Shown here: piece after piece, positions 1 to 9,296 of the stretch
Numbering within the stretch: position 1 is the stretch's first letter
Layout: each line of letters begins with the position of its first letter
From: Acholeplasma sp.
GTDB taxonomy: Bacteria > Bacillota_I > Bacilli_A > Acholeplasmatales > Acholeplasmataceae
DNA: 64,000 nucleotides
Direction: 5' to 3'
Assembly: GCA_003605085.1 (NCBI GenBank)
Contig: QZKD01000037.1
Coordinates: 26,381-90,380 of the forward strand
Translations under genes and position numbers: made by a program
The notes under the pieces: model-generated
Database searches by the model: none
Told to the model about the DNA's origin: nothing
What the model saw: only the letters and a program-made list of their open reading frames with translations

Positions 1-908
1 TTATCAAAACTTAGAATAGAGGTATCTGAAGATTCATATTGAAGATAGGGATAAGCATCAATGGGTGTGAGTATGACGGGAATAACACCGCTAAAGGTCA
101 CGTTGATTTGATCACCTAGATCAATGGTAAGATCTGTCGGTGATGGATAGACTTTAATGCTAATCGTTTGAGATACGCTATCGTCATAGGTTGAGCGAAC
201 AATGATGTTAGCTTCTCCTGCGGCAACACCTGTCACAAACCCATTTTCATTGACGGTTAATATCGCTTCATTGGATGAAGTAAACGTATACTGATCGTTA
301 CTACTTACCATTATTTGTCCAACATCACCTATCACAAGTTCGGATTGATAATTGGTGATGCTTAATTCAATAACTTTTCTCACATGAACCGTCACAGTGA
401 TACTAACAGTATTGTCGGTGACTGATGTGATGGTGATGGTGGCACTTCCTTCAGTCACGCCTGTAACCACGCCTTCGTCATTGACGGTTGCGATACTTGG
501 ATCGGATGAACTAAAGGTCACTGGATCATTGGTTTCATATAAGAGTGATGCAGTCAATCCTACGGTGACTTGAAGATCAGGGTTTGTGGTGGTTAAGGTC
601 ACAAGTTTATTGACCGTCACTCCAATCGTGATGAAGACGTCTGGGTTTGAAATAGATGTGACGGTAATGATGGCAGTTCCCACACTTTCTCCTGTCAGGA
701 TCCCTTCTTCATCAATTGTGACGATATCTTCATTCGATGAGCTAAATGAAACAAACTTCCCATCATTGGTATCAATCGGTATTTCGAGTGTTTCTCCTTC
801 TTTGATTGTAATCGATGAAAGTTCACTTGCCAGTGTGATCTCTTGACATCCCGCTAAAAATACCAAGAAGATTCCTATAAGTAAACTCAATATTCCTTTA
901 TTTTTCAT
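1..908 (-). CDS. BIG2-repeat surface lipoprotein, 3'-truncated by window edge
   Basis: Reading from an ATG at 908 gives an uninterrupted frame to base 1 (302 codons seen, no stop). It begins with a basic-hydrophobic signal and the lipobox LAGC, so it should be a lipid-anchored exported protein. The body is a series of Ig-like BIG2 repeats of roughly 85 residues, each with a signature such as SSNEDIVTIDEEG or SSDPSIATVNDEG followed by GxxxGxAxITV. BIG2 domains are adhesion or spacer modules and have no catalytic role by themselves. The start overlaps the stop of the preceding serine hydrolase gene by 11 bases, so it is the last visible gene of the amino-sugar/muropeptide operon and may tether or extend that surface machinery. 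C-terminal domains are outside the window. Family call is secure; function is inferred. Confidence 0.85.
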   Translation of the reverse strand, partial: MKNKGILSLLIGIFLVFLAGCQEITLASELSSITIKEGETLEIPIDTNDGKFVSFSSSNEDIVTIDEEGILTGESVGTAIITVTSISNPDVFITIGVTVNKLVTLTTTNPDLQVTVGLTASLLYETNDPVTFSSSDPSIATVNDEGVVTGVTEGSATITITSVTDNTVSITVTVHVRKVIELSITNYQSELVIGDVGQIMVSSNDQYTFTSSNEAILTVNENGFVTGVAAGEANIIVRSTYDDSVSQTISIKVYPSPTDLTIDLGDQINVTFSGVIPVILTPIDAYPYLQYESSDTSILSFD

Positions 909-1953
909 CGTATTCCTCCCTCTTCGACATCACGAGATTTGCTATTTCATGTCTTAGTTTTAAAATGCTCTTGGTTTCACGAGATGGATGAACATCGTTC
1001 GATAATAGAACAAATCCAACACCTGCTTTTCGATCCATAAACATATTACATCCTGTAAATCCAGTATGCAAAATCGTATCATCAAAGGATACCATACTTC
1101 CAGCAGATGACATCATCGTAGGTTTATCCCAACCGAGTGCACGGATCAACACGTTTTCATTGGGTAATACTCTTTTTTCCTGAGCCATAAAGAGCATATC
1201 GAGTGTGTGATTGGAAAGTACAAATTCTTTTCTTAGTATGGCTAGCATGAAACGTGCGATATCTTTAGTCGTTGAAAATAATCCAGCATGACCCGCTTCA
1301 CCACCCATAGCAAACGCTTTTTCATCATGGACAAGTCCTTGAAGATAGCCTTGATAGACGTCATCGTTTCGATATTCGGTCGGAGCACATGTGGATGCTT
1401 TGGGATGATAGCCTGTATGTTTCATGCCAAGAGGTTTAAAAATGAGTTCTTGAGAAACCTCATCAAGACTTCGACCGGTGATCTTTTCAATGATCAGTCC
1501 AAGAAGGATATACCCTATATCTGAATACACGATCGTTTCGCCTACTGGGGAAATGAGTGGTGCTGAAAAGACTTTATCCAAGACTTCATCTTTTGACTTT
1601 AATGTTTTTGCCCGAGGGATATCTGCCGGTAATCCTGATGTATGGGTCATTAAATGGTAGATGGTAATTTCAGGATGAATAAAACGATCTAGGATATCCT
1701 TGATCTTTGATTTAAGGCTTAATCTTCCCCCTTCAATCAAAGACATGATCATAGTGGTGGTTGATATCACTTTGGTCAATGAAGCGACATCATAGATGAC
1801 ACTTGACTTGTTTTTGATCTTTTTAGGGTGGGTTTGAAAATAACCTAATGTTTTTATTTCCATGTATCCGCTTACATGAACAATGGCGTAGGAGGCCCCT
1901 GCTAAGGAGCCTTCTTTAATCACACCATTTAAAATATCATCAATAGCTTTCAT
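898..1953 (-). CDS. Class C beta-lactamase-fold serine hydrolase, AmiE/YbbE-like
   Basis: This 351-residue protein has the serine beta-lactamase/penicillin-binding fold: SLTK (S58-K61) as the SxxK nucleophile motif, YSD (Y143-D145) in place of YxN, and HTG (H296-G298) in place of KTG. No signal peptide is evident, so it is probably cytosolic. B. subtilis YbbE (AmiE), an N-acetylmuramyl-L-alanine amidase of muropeptide rescue, belongs to this family and sits beside kinase and glycosidase genes, as here. Position is inside an overlapping operon with AnmK-like, BadF-like and GH4 genes: it overlaps the upstream GH10-like gene by 4 bases and the downstream lipoprotein gene by 11. Inference: amidase or esterase acting on muropeptides. 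It could instead be an unrelated esterase of the same fold. Confidence 0.75.
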   Translation of the reverse strand: MKAIDDILNGVIKEGSLAGASYAIVHVSGYMEIKTLGYFQTHPKKIKNKSSVIYDVASLTKVISTTTMIMSLIEGGRLSLKSKIKDILDRFIHPEITIYHLMTHTSGLPADIPRAKTLKSKDEVLDKVFSAPLISPVGETIVYSDIGYILLGLIIEKITGRSLDEVSQELIFKPLGMKHTGYHPKASTCAPTEYRNDDVYQGYLQGLVHDEKAFAMGGEAGHAGLFSTTKDIARFMLAILRKEFVLSNHTLDMLFMAQEKRVLPNENVLIRALGWDKPTMMSSAGSMVSFDDTILHTGFTGCNMFMDRKAGVGFVLLSNDVHPSRETKSILKLRHEIANLVMSKREEYDEK

Positions 1954-4900
1954 AGTTTTAAGACGAATTTCCGAACCAAATAAATGGCTACTGCGAGCCC
2001 CGATACCGATCCACCGACAATGGCGATGGTGACGACTGTTTGATTGACGTTAGGTTCTTCAGGATCTGTGATGGGCACACATACGCCATCAATGAGTTCT
2101 TCATCAGGCTCACAAATAGGTGGATTGGGCACACATATGCCATCAATCAATGTTTCATCAGGTTCACAGACCGGAGGATTGGGAACACAAATACCATCCA
2201 CAAGCGTTTCATCAGGCTCACAAATCACAGGTATTTCAGGTTCCACATCACTGGGCCATGGAAAGGTGACATACTCTGTCCAATAACTCTCCATCAATCG
2301 TTCTAAGGATTGAACGACCAGTGTATTTGTACTATTTAAGGTTTTATAGCTAAAGAATGAACTTCCTTTGATAATGTCATACTTTTGATTGTATCTGAGT
2401 TGTTCCATGAGTTCGTTTTCTGCTTCCCATGAACCATCAGCAAACCGGTAGAAACCATGTCCGATGATGAGATCAACCTCATTTTCACTGCAGAGTTCAG
2501 CCCACCAATCGACTAAATCTGCATAAGGTGCTGAACTATGATCAAATTCCCAGTAAAACTGGGGCATGATATAATGCAGCCAACCTTCTTCCACCCATTT
2601 CTTGGTATCTGCATATTGATCATGATAGCTTTCTAGTGTATAAGGTGATGTATTGGATCCCTCTAAACCTTGAGATTGCCAAATGCCAAAGGGAGAAATT
2701 CCAAACTTAACGGTTTCGCTTTCACTTACATTATAACTCTCAACAATCGAAAAGAGATCAGAGACTAAGATATTGACGTTTTCTCTCCGCCAATCCGCTA
2801 AGGATTGATCGATTTCTTTGGTTCTTTCATAGGTGGCTGCATCCTCTGCATTATCCATCCCGTTATATGAGTAAAAATAGTCATCGAAATGAATACCATC
2901 GATATTGTATTCTGACATGAGTTCTTGAACAATGTTTTTGATGTATGCTCTCACTTGATTTTCACCAGGATTCAAAATAAGTCGTCCTGATAAATCTTGT
3001 AAAACAAGATCGGGATGTAGTTTGGCAAAATTATCGTCATGAAGAAGCGCTAATTGACTTTCTTTAGATCCTGTTCCTGTAGATACCCGATAAGGGTTCA
3101 GCCAGGCATGAATCTCAATACCGCGCTTGTGTCCCTCTTCAATCCAGAACTCCAAGACATCCCATCCGGGATCTTGTCCTTCAATCCCCGTTAAATAACG
3201 AGAGAAAGGTGCGTACTCGGATGGATAGAAGGCATCATTCATGGGTCGAACTTGCAAGAAAACCGTATTGAAATGATACGTGACGAGGGTATCTAAAATT
3301 TCAGTAATTTCTGCTTTATATTGAGCTTCTGAAGTGTGAAGGGGGATATCGATGTTATTCACGGTTGCTACCCATACCGCACGCACTTCGGCTTCGTTTT
3401 CAATATATTCAATCGGAAGTTGAATGGGAATGGTTGAATTGTAATACGTCACCACCGTTCCATCGCGGATGACATATTCATTGTTTTCATCCGGTGGAAT
3501 ATCCATTCTAAGGCGTTCCTCTAAAACATCTGAGGTATTACCCGCTAAATCTTCTGCATAATACTCTAAGGTATAGGTCACGTTGAGATTTAAGATCAGT
3601 GCTTCACTAAACAAAGCCCACGGTGTCCAAAGACTACCATTGTGAAGTCTAAAATAGACTATATCTCCTAAAGCACTCGGTGCTAAAGTGACTGTAGTTT
3701 CTCCGGTATAATATCTGCCATCATAGGGACCATCAATGGTGATCGTTGGATCTAAAGGTGCCGTTAAATCAATGGTAAAAGTGATGCTTTGGATGGTGCC
3801 ACACGCATCATCATTTTTGTATTCAACGGTATATTCGCCTTCAGTTCCAAAGTAAAGATCATCTGTGTACGTTGTCCACTCTCCCCCATTGATCCGGTAA
3901 AGAAGGCTTGTTTGTCCGTTTATGGATAGTGTTGCTTCACGGTAATAAGGATCCGTTCCAGTCCCCAACAGTTCAATCTCTGGTTCTGGATAGCATGCTT
4001 GAACCACGGTAATTAAACGATTGACTTCGATGGATTCAACGCCTTCACCGTTAATCGTCTTGGTACGAATATAATAATTCCCTGTATCATCTAAGGTGAT
4101 TGGACCGGTGTATAGATTCCACTCTCCCACACTACCGTGATTGATTGCAACCCATATGGTTTCACTGGTTGAAGTAATCGATACCATAGAACCCAGTACA
4201 TAACTGGTGCTAATCATATCCCCGGTAATACTGATGACAGGGATATCATTATTTTGTTTATCGATGGTAATCGTATATCCAGAGATCAGTGATTCTTCGA
4301 GCGTATCTGAAATAGCTTTGACATGCAGGCTATAGGTTTTTTCTTGATCAAAGATCAGAGGTTCTGTATAAAGTGTCCATGCTCCACCATCAATGCTTAT
4401 AAAAATATCATGAGGTGATGTCATGGTTGCAGTGACATTGCTTGTATAAAGATTGCCTAACATAGTTCCGTTAAGGGTGACTTCTGGATTGGGGATATTG
4501 CTTTCTGCCCACATATTCAAAGGCGTTTCTGTCCAGTAGGTATTGCCCACCAAGGTCATTTGTGAACTTTCAAGATACGCTGCAGAATACATTGAAGATC
4601 CCTTAATTTCTGGATGTTTTTGATTGTATCTGAGTTGAACTTGAAGTTCATCGGTTGCCCAACTTGTATTGTGAGCCCCATGTCCGATGATTAAATCCAC
4701 ATCGGTTCCTCTAACCACCGATGCCCACCAATCCACGACATCAGCATAAGGTGCGGTCGCATGCTCAAAACTCCAATAGACTTGAGGCATAATGTAATGG
4801 AGCCATCCCTCTTCTACCCAACGTTTACTGTCCGCATATTGATCGTAATAGGATTCAGAAGTTCCAGTCGACGTATTGGACCCTTCTCCTTGGGACTGCC

Positions 4901-5798
4901 AAATACCAAAAGGAGAAATCCCAAAGCGTATATCTGTGTCGTTAGTGGTATTATATCCGACGACATCCTCCATCACACCACGGACAACATCATTGACATT
5001 TTCTCTTCTCCAATCACCTAAGGTTTGACCAGCAAGTTTATAGGTATCATAGGTGGCTGAATCGCTGGATAGTCCTGAATAAGGATAGAAATAGTCGTCA
5101 AAATGAACGCCATCGACATTATATAAAGTGATGAGTTCAGTCACGACATTACGAATATATGTTTTAACTGCAGGTTCCCCTGGATTTAAGATATAAGGAT
5201 ATACACCTTCAGAGTTTGGATTACCTGCGATCACTAAATTGGGGTTAATGCGTGCAAAATTGGTTGAGTGAAGTGCTGAAAGCATGGATGTTTTGCTTGC
5301 TGATGAGTTTTGAACACGGTAAGGATTCATCCATGCGTGAAACTCAATGCCTTGTGAATGTGCATAATCAATCATGTACTGCATGACATCCCAACCCGGA
5401 CTCGTTCCTTCTGTCCCCGTGAGCCAGCGGCTCCAAGGAGCATATGATGATTGATAAAAGGCGTCGTTATTTGGACGTACTTGGAAAAGGATTGCATTCA
5501 TGTTTTTCGCTTTAACTTTCGCGATTAACGCTTGATATGCCGTTTTATATTGTGTTTCACTGGTGTGAAGTGGCATGTTTAAATTATAGACAGTGGCTAC
5601 CCAGACACCACGAAACTCAGTTTGACTTTCGCTATAACTATCTGGAATCATCACGGGATCGGTTGTGTTATAGTGCGTGACCGTGATGCCAGAGCGTGTT
5701 AAAACAATGAGTGATGCTGCTTCACTGAAGAAGCTAACACTCAAAAATAACATAAACATGATGAGAATGGAAAGTACTCCATATTTGATTTTGTTCAT
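1950..5798 (-). CDS. Surface-anchored protein with two GH10-like (DUF187) domains and Ig-like linkers
   Basis: This 1282-residue protein starts with a signal peptide. It then has a GH10-like barrel (about 60-425; DGVHFDDYFYPY active-site strand, SPFGIWQSQGEG), several Ig-like segments of the form WTLYTEPL (about 430-745), a second GH10-like barrel (about 755-1155; DGIHFDDYFYSY), three tandem Cys motifs of type CEPDETLIDGICVPNPP, and a C-terminal membrane helix followed by RKF. The family includes YngK and E. coli DigH, a glycosidase acting on peptide-free peptidoglycan glycans. The layout predicts an extracellular membrane-tethered glycan hydrolase with two catalytic heads. It overlaps its neighbours by 4 bases on both sides, and the next gene upstream encodes a cytosolic single-domain paralogue. 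Substrate is inferred from the operon. Confidence 0.85.
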   Translation of the reverse strand: MNKIKYGVLSILIMFMLFLSVSFFSEAASLIVLTRSGITVTHYNTTDPVMIPDSYSESQTEFRGVWVATVYNLNMPLHTSETQYKTAYQALIAKVKAKNMNAILFQVRPNNDAFYQSSYAPWSRWLTGTEGTSPGWDVMQYMIDYAHSQGIEFHAWMNPYRVQNSSASKTSMLSALHSTNFARINPNLVIAGNPNSEGVYPYILNPGEPAVKTYIRNVVTELITLYNVDGVHFDDYFYPYSGLSSDSATYDTYKLAGQTLGDWRRENVNDVVRGVMEDVVGYNTTNDTDIRFGISPFGIWQSQGEGSNTSTGTSESYYDQYADSKRWVEEGWLHYIMPQVYWSFEHATAPYADVVDWWASVVRGTDVDLIIGHGAHNTSWATDELQVQLRYNQKHPEIKGSSMYSAAYLESSQMTLVGNTYWTETPLNMWAESNIPNPEVTLNGTMLGNLYTSNVTATMTSPHDIFISIDGGAWTLYTEPLIFDQEKTYSLHVKAISDTLEESLISGYTITIDKQNNDIPVISITGDMISTSYVLGSMVSITSTSETIWVAINHGSVGEWNLYTGPITLDDTGNYYIRTKTINGEGVESIEVNRLITVVQACYPEPEIELLGTGTDPYYREATLSINGQTSLLYRINGGEWTTYTDDLYFGTEGEYTVEYKNDDACGTIQSITFTIDLTAPLDPTITIDGPYDGRYYTGETTVTLAPSALGDIVYFRLHNGSLWTPWALFSEALILNLNVTYTLEYYAEDLAGNTSDVLEERLRMDIPPDENNEYVIRDGTVVTYYNSTIPIQLPIEYIENEAEVRAVWVATVNNIDIPLHTSEAQYKAEITEILDTLVTYHFNTVFLQVRPMNDAFYPSEYAPFSRYLTGIEGQDPGWDVLEFWIEEGHKRGIEIHAWLNPYRVSTGTGSKESQLALLHDDNFAKLHPDLVLQDLSGRLILNPGENQVRAYIKNIVQELMSEYNIDGIHFDDYFYSYNGMDNAEDAATYERTKEIDQSLADWRRENVNILVSDLFSIVESYNVSESETVKFGISPFGIWQSQGLEGSNTSPYTLESYHDQYADTKKWVEEGWLHYIMPQFYWEFDHSSAPYADLVDWWAELCSENEVDLIIGHGFYRFADGSWEAENELMEQLRYNQKYDIIKGSSFFSYKTLNSTNTLVVQSLERLMESYWTEYVTFPWPSDVEPEIPVICEPDETLVDGICVPNPPVCEPDETLIDGICVPNPPICEPDEELIDGVCVPITDPEEPNVNQTVVTIAIVGGSVSGLAVAIYLVRKFVLKL

Positions 5799-7009
5799 TC
5801 AGACTTCCTTCCTACAAATAATGCTTTTAATTGATCCATGCCTTCTTTTGCTTTTTCGGTATCAATGAATGTTTTATACGTAAAGAAAACATTGCCTTTA
5901 ACACTTTCATATTGATTGGCATATTTGACTTGATCAACGACTTCCGCTGAATTCAAATAGCGCCCATCAGTACCGAGTCGGTACGCACCATGTCCAATAT
6001 ATAAATCGACAGGTGAGTCTTTACACAAGTCTTGCCACCAATCGACGATATCAGCAAATGGAGCTAACTTGTGACCGAAGTCAAAATAAATTTGTGGGAC
6101 GATATAATCGATAATACCTTTTTTAACCCAGTCATACGCATCTGCATATTGACCATAATAGCATTCACCACAGTGTGGATCGACATTGGCACCTTGCGGA
6201 TCACTGTATTTGGTTTTCCAGATACCAAAAGGTGACAGTCCAAAACGCAATTTTGGATTTTTCTCTTTGAGAGCATGATAGATTTTTTCCATGGCATCCG
6301 TGACGTGATGTCGTCTAAAATCGCCTAGTGACCAATCAAGATTTTCGCGATACTCGTAATCTTTTAAATCATTTTCCACGTCATCTAATCCTGCATAGGG
6401 ATAAAAATAGTCATCAAAATGAATGCCATCGACATCATAGTTTGTGACAAGTTCCAACATGGAATCCACTAAAAATTGTTTAACTTCTTCTCTTGCTGGA
6501 TTTAAAATAATCTGCCCTTTTTTATCTTTCACGATGAGTTCAGGATGACGTTTTGCAAAATTTTTGTCATCACATGTGTTTAGATACTCATCTTTGGGTA
6601 TGTTTCCATTTAAAGAGATGCGATAGGGGTTACACCACGCATGAAATTCTAAACCACGCGTTTTGGTTTCCTCAATGATCCATTTTAAAATATCATAAGG
6701 CGGTTCTTTACCTTCAGTACCTGTGAAGTAGCGACTATAGGGATTTAACTCCGATCGATAAAAGGCATCGTTTGTCGTTCTTACTTGAAATAGAATTGCC
6801 GTCATGTTGTACTCTTTGGCTGTATCCAGCATACGAATGACTTTCTCTTCATATGTTTTGATATCTTCTACGGTTGGTAGATCGATATTGACGACGTTGG
6901 AAACCCAAAAAGCACGAAATGGTTTTTCATGATAGTTTTCTGGGATATTCACTGGATGATCTGTGCCAAAATGATTGATGCGATGTCCATCAGGATGATA
7001 AATAGGCAT
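5795..7009 (-). CDS. Cytosolic GH10-like (DUF187) glycoside hydrolase
   Basis: This 404-residue protein is essentially one GH10-like domain without signal peptide or anchor. It matches both domains of the neighbouring surface protein: FRAFWVSNVVNIDLP near the start, DGIHFDDYFYPYAG in the middle, then LRFGLSPFGIWK, YIVPQIYFDF and DLYIGHGAY. The acidic pair in HFDDYFY is the likely catalytic strand. The family (YngK, DigH) is linked to peptidoglycan glycans. The gene overlaps the surface paralogue by 4 bases and abuts the GH4 gene by 1 base, so all are co-translated. Inference: it finishes, inside the cell, the hydrolysis of oligosaccharides released outside. A purely structural role cannot be excluded. 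Confidence 0.82.
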   Translation of the reverse strand: MPIYHPDGHRINHFGTDHPVNIPENYHEKPFRAFWVSNVVNIDLPTVEDIKTYEEKVIRMLDTAKEYNMTAILFQVRTTNDAFYRSELNPYSRYFTGTEGKEPPYDILKWIIEETKTRGLEFHAWCNPYRISLNGNIPKDEYLNTCDDKNFAKRHPELIVKDKKGQIILNPAREEVKQFLVDSMLELVTNYDVDGIHFDDYFYPYAGLDDVENDLKDYEYRENLDWSLGDFRRHHVTDAMEKIYHALKEKNPKLRFGLSPFGIWKTKYSDPQGANVDPHCGECYYGQYADAYDWVKKGIIDYIVPQIYFDFGHKLAPFADIVDWWQDLCKDSPVDLYIGHGAYRLGTDGRYLNSAEVVDQVKYANQYESVKGNVFFTYKTFIDTEKAKEGMDQLKALFVGRKSE

Positions 7010-8328
7010 TAATTTTTCTCCTTGTAATAGGTCAAATAAGGTGCATGGGCAACCAACAACTCATCAAATGCTTTTTGTGCTTGAACGATCGAGTGGGTCA
7101 TTGGATGCATCTGTAACGCAAGTCTCGCTTTACCTAGGTTCTTTTCATAAATGGCATCGACGAGAAGTTCTTCATAAGCTTTAACCTGTTGAATTAACCC
7201 TCTGATTTGCACAGGAAGTTCACCGATATGAACCGGAATAGGACCATCTTTGGTGATACGGCAGGTAATCTCTATCGCGCATCCATCAGGTAAGTCTTTA
7301 ATATGTCCGTTATTGACTGTATTGACCACCTGATAGTCTCTTTTGTCATTCACTATCGATGAGATTACACTACATGCCACATCTGAGTAATAGGCTCCAC
7401 CGCGTTTTTCGAGTTCTTTTGGCTTTTCTTTTAAGTTTGGATCGCGATATTGTTCGAAAAGTCGGTCTTCAATAGCTTTGACGAGTTCAGCTCGCGTCTC
7501 GTTCTTTGCATAGGATTCTAAAAACTTTTTAAACATTTCCTCATAGAAATAATAATATTTTAAATAGGGTGATGGATAACAGCCCAATTCCTTCATGAAG
7601 GCATAACTCCATGCAAGTGGATCGATGTTATTCATGGTCATCTGTTTTTCTTTGATCTTATCAATAATTTCCGGTAAACGATCTTTCTTGTTATGGAAGA
7701 CATTTAAAACAAAAGATAGATGATTTAACCCTGCAAAGATAGGAACAAGTTTATCGGGTTTAACATCGAGTACATCCGAAAAATGCATCGTCATATTGAT
7801 AGGGACATTACAAACACCAATATAGCGATCAAATTCAGCGTAACGGAAGACTGCTTCGGATACGACTCCTGCTGGATTGGTGAAATTAATGAGCCATGCG
7901 TGTTCACAAAGTTCTTTCATATCCTTGATGATATCAAAGATGATGGGGACTGTACGAAGCGCTTTGAAGACACCGCCTGCACCATTGGTTTCTTGACCAA
8001 GCATGTTGTATTTCGCAGGAATGCGTTCATCTTTAATTCTTGCTTCTAAAAGACCTACACGAAATTGTGTCGTTACAAAATCTGCATTAGGAAGTGCTTC
8101 TCTTCGATCAAGTGTTAAATAGACCTTGATGGGAAGATTTGCTTTTTCGACCATGCGTTTCGCTAATTGACCGACAATCTCTAGCTTTTCTTTACCTTCG
8201 TCGATGTCAACAAGCCAAATTTCAGCAAGTGGTAATTCGTTATACCGCTTGATAAATCCTTCGATAAGTTCTGGGGTGTAGGATGAACCACCACCAATTG
8301 TGACTATTTTTAAACCGTGTTCTGTCAT
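7009..8328 (-). CDS. GH4 family NAD/metal-dependent 6-phospho-glycosidase
   Basis: This 439-residue protein has the GH4 pattern: N-terminal dinucleotide-binding motif TIGGGSSYTPEL (11-21), QxxR-type substrate loop, NFTNPAG (148-153), and metal ligands C173 in GVCNVP and H203 in GLNHLSF. GH4 enzymes cleave phosphorylated glycosides by an NAD-assisted redox-elimination mechanism and need Mn2+. Length is normal for 6-phospho-beta-glucosidases (about 440). The gene sits between two sugar kinase genes and two GH10-like genes, overlapping the kinase by 4 bases. With no sugar PTS genes here, the phospho-sugar substrate would come from the adjacent kinases. Inference: cleaves a 6-phospho-disaccharide of amino sugars; 6-phospho-beta-glucoside is the default alternative. 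Confidence 0.85.
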   Translation of the reverse strand: MTEHGLKIVTIGGGSSYTPELIEGFIKRYNELPLAEIWLVDIDEGKEKLEIVGQLAKRMVEKANLPIKVYLTLDRREALPNADFVTTQFRVGLLEARIKDERIPAKYNMLGQETNGAGGVFKALRTVPIIFDIIKDMKELCEHAWLINFTNPAGVVSEAVFRYAEFDRYIGVCNVPINMTMHFSDVLDVKPDKLVPIFAGLNHLSFVLNVFHNKKDRLPEIIDKIKEKQMTMNNIDPLAWSYAFMKELGCYPSPYLKYYYFYEEMFKKFLESYAKNETRAELVKAIEDRLFEQYRDPNLKEKPKELEKRGGAYYSDVACSVISSIVNDKRDYQVVNTVNNGHIKDLPDGCAIEITCRITKDGPIPVHIGELPVQIRGLIQQVKAYEELLVDAIYEKNLGKARLALQMHPMTHSIVQAQKAFDELLVAHAPYLTYYKEKN

Positions 8329-9296
8329 AGTGCGCCACTCTCCTTGAGATTGTGATCAATCGTCTTGGTTTGTTCGATCTTGAGATGATCAAGTGCTCTT
8401 AAATACGCGCCTACCATCGGAGAATATTTTGGTTGAATCAAATACGCTTTAGGGACTTCCTGTTTTAGAACATCAAGCATCTTATCTTTAAGTCTTTGAT
8501 TCCCATCTTTGAAGACACGTCCCCCAATCACAACAGGAAATGCTTCATCTTCTGCTTGAATTTGTTTGATCACACCTGCGGTTTGATGCCCTAAATAAAC
8601 CGCCATCTTGTCAATGATTTCTTGACAAACTTGATCGCCTTGATCAGATAAAGCAAAGACTAATCCAGTAATCATACCTAGTTGTTCTCTTGAAAGTACA
8701 TTTTTAGGATAGAGAAGTGGAATCAGTTTTTCCATGGAATCTAAGTGAAAGAGTTTAGGAATTTCTTGACTTAATTTTGTCGGTATATAGGTCATTTCAT
8801 TATCACGAAAGGCGAAGTGTAGTGCTTCTCTAGCGATGTCAAGTCCGCCCCCATAAATACCTAGAATGAAGCCTAAACTTCGTAAGATTGCCTGTTTGCC
8901 ATTCTTATGAATCGCTGCGGCATTCGTTCCAGTCCCGGAGATACAAACTGCGCCATGAGGCTCTTTTAAACCACTTCTTAAAATCAACCATGCATCGTTT
9001 TCTAACGAGAAGGGAATTTGACCCAATAGATGTTTAGTGGCACGATTTAGTTTATCAAAATCATCGACCGTGTCTGCACCTGTAAGTCCTAAGTGTGCAT
9101 AGGAGAGATCGCTAAGTGATATATGAAGAGCATTTAATGCTTCCTCAAGAAGCATTTTGACGACTTCTTCATAGGTATGAATGCCTAAGGATTGATGGGA
9201 ACAACCTGGACCTATGGTGCGATAAAGGATATGACCCTCTAGATCAAAAATACCAAGATCTGTTTTTGTTCCTCCACCATCAATGGCTAATATCAT
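8325..9296 (-). CDS. BadF/BadG-family amino-sugar kinase (MurK/GlcNAc kinase-like)
   Basis: This 323-residue ASKHA kinase has the phosphate-1 motif DGGGTKTD at 5-12, the ISGTGTNAAAI phosphate-2 loop and the YGGGLDIARE segment. The family contains eukaryotic GlcNAc kinase and clostridial MurK, which phosphorylates GlcNAc and MurNAc. It overlaps the AnmK-like gene by 4 bases upstream and the GH4 gene by 4 bases downstream, so it is within one operon. The likely reaction is ATP-dependent 6-phosphorylation of a free amino sugar in the cytosol, feeding the GH4 enzyme or amino-sugar catabolism. Which sugar is used (GlcNAc, GlcN or MurNAc) cannot be told from the sequence. Confidence 0.83.
   Translation of the reverse strand: MILAIDGGGTKTDLGIFDLEGHILYRTIGPGCSHQSLGIHTYEEVVKMLLEEALNALHISLSDLSYAHLGLTGADTVDDFDKLNRATKHLLGQIPFSLENDAWLILRSGLKEPHGAVCISGTGTNAAAIHKNGKQAILRSLGFILGIYGGGLDIAREALHFAFRDNEMTYIPTKLSQEIPKLFHLDSMEKLIPLLYPKNVLSREQLGMITGLVFALSDQGDQVCQEIIDKMAVYLGHQTAGVIKQIQAEDEAFPVVIGGRVFKDGNQRLKDKMLDVLKQEVPKAYLIQPKYSPMVGAYLRALDHLKIEQTKTIDHNLKESGAL

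Noticed and set aside
1288..5868. Plus-strand frames inside the serine hydrolase and GH10-like genes
   Set aside because: They lie fully within strongly supported minus-strand genes and have no domain or ribosome-site support.
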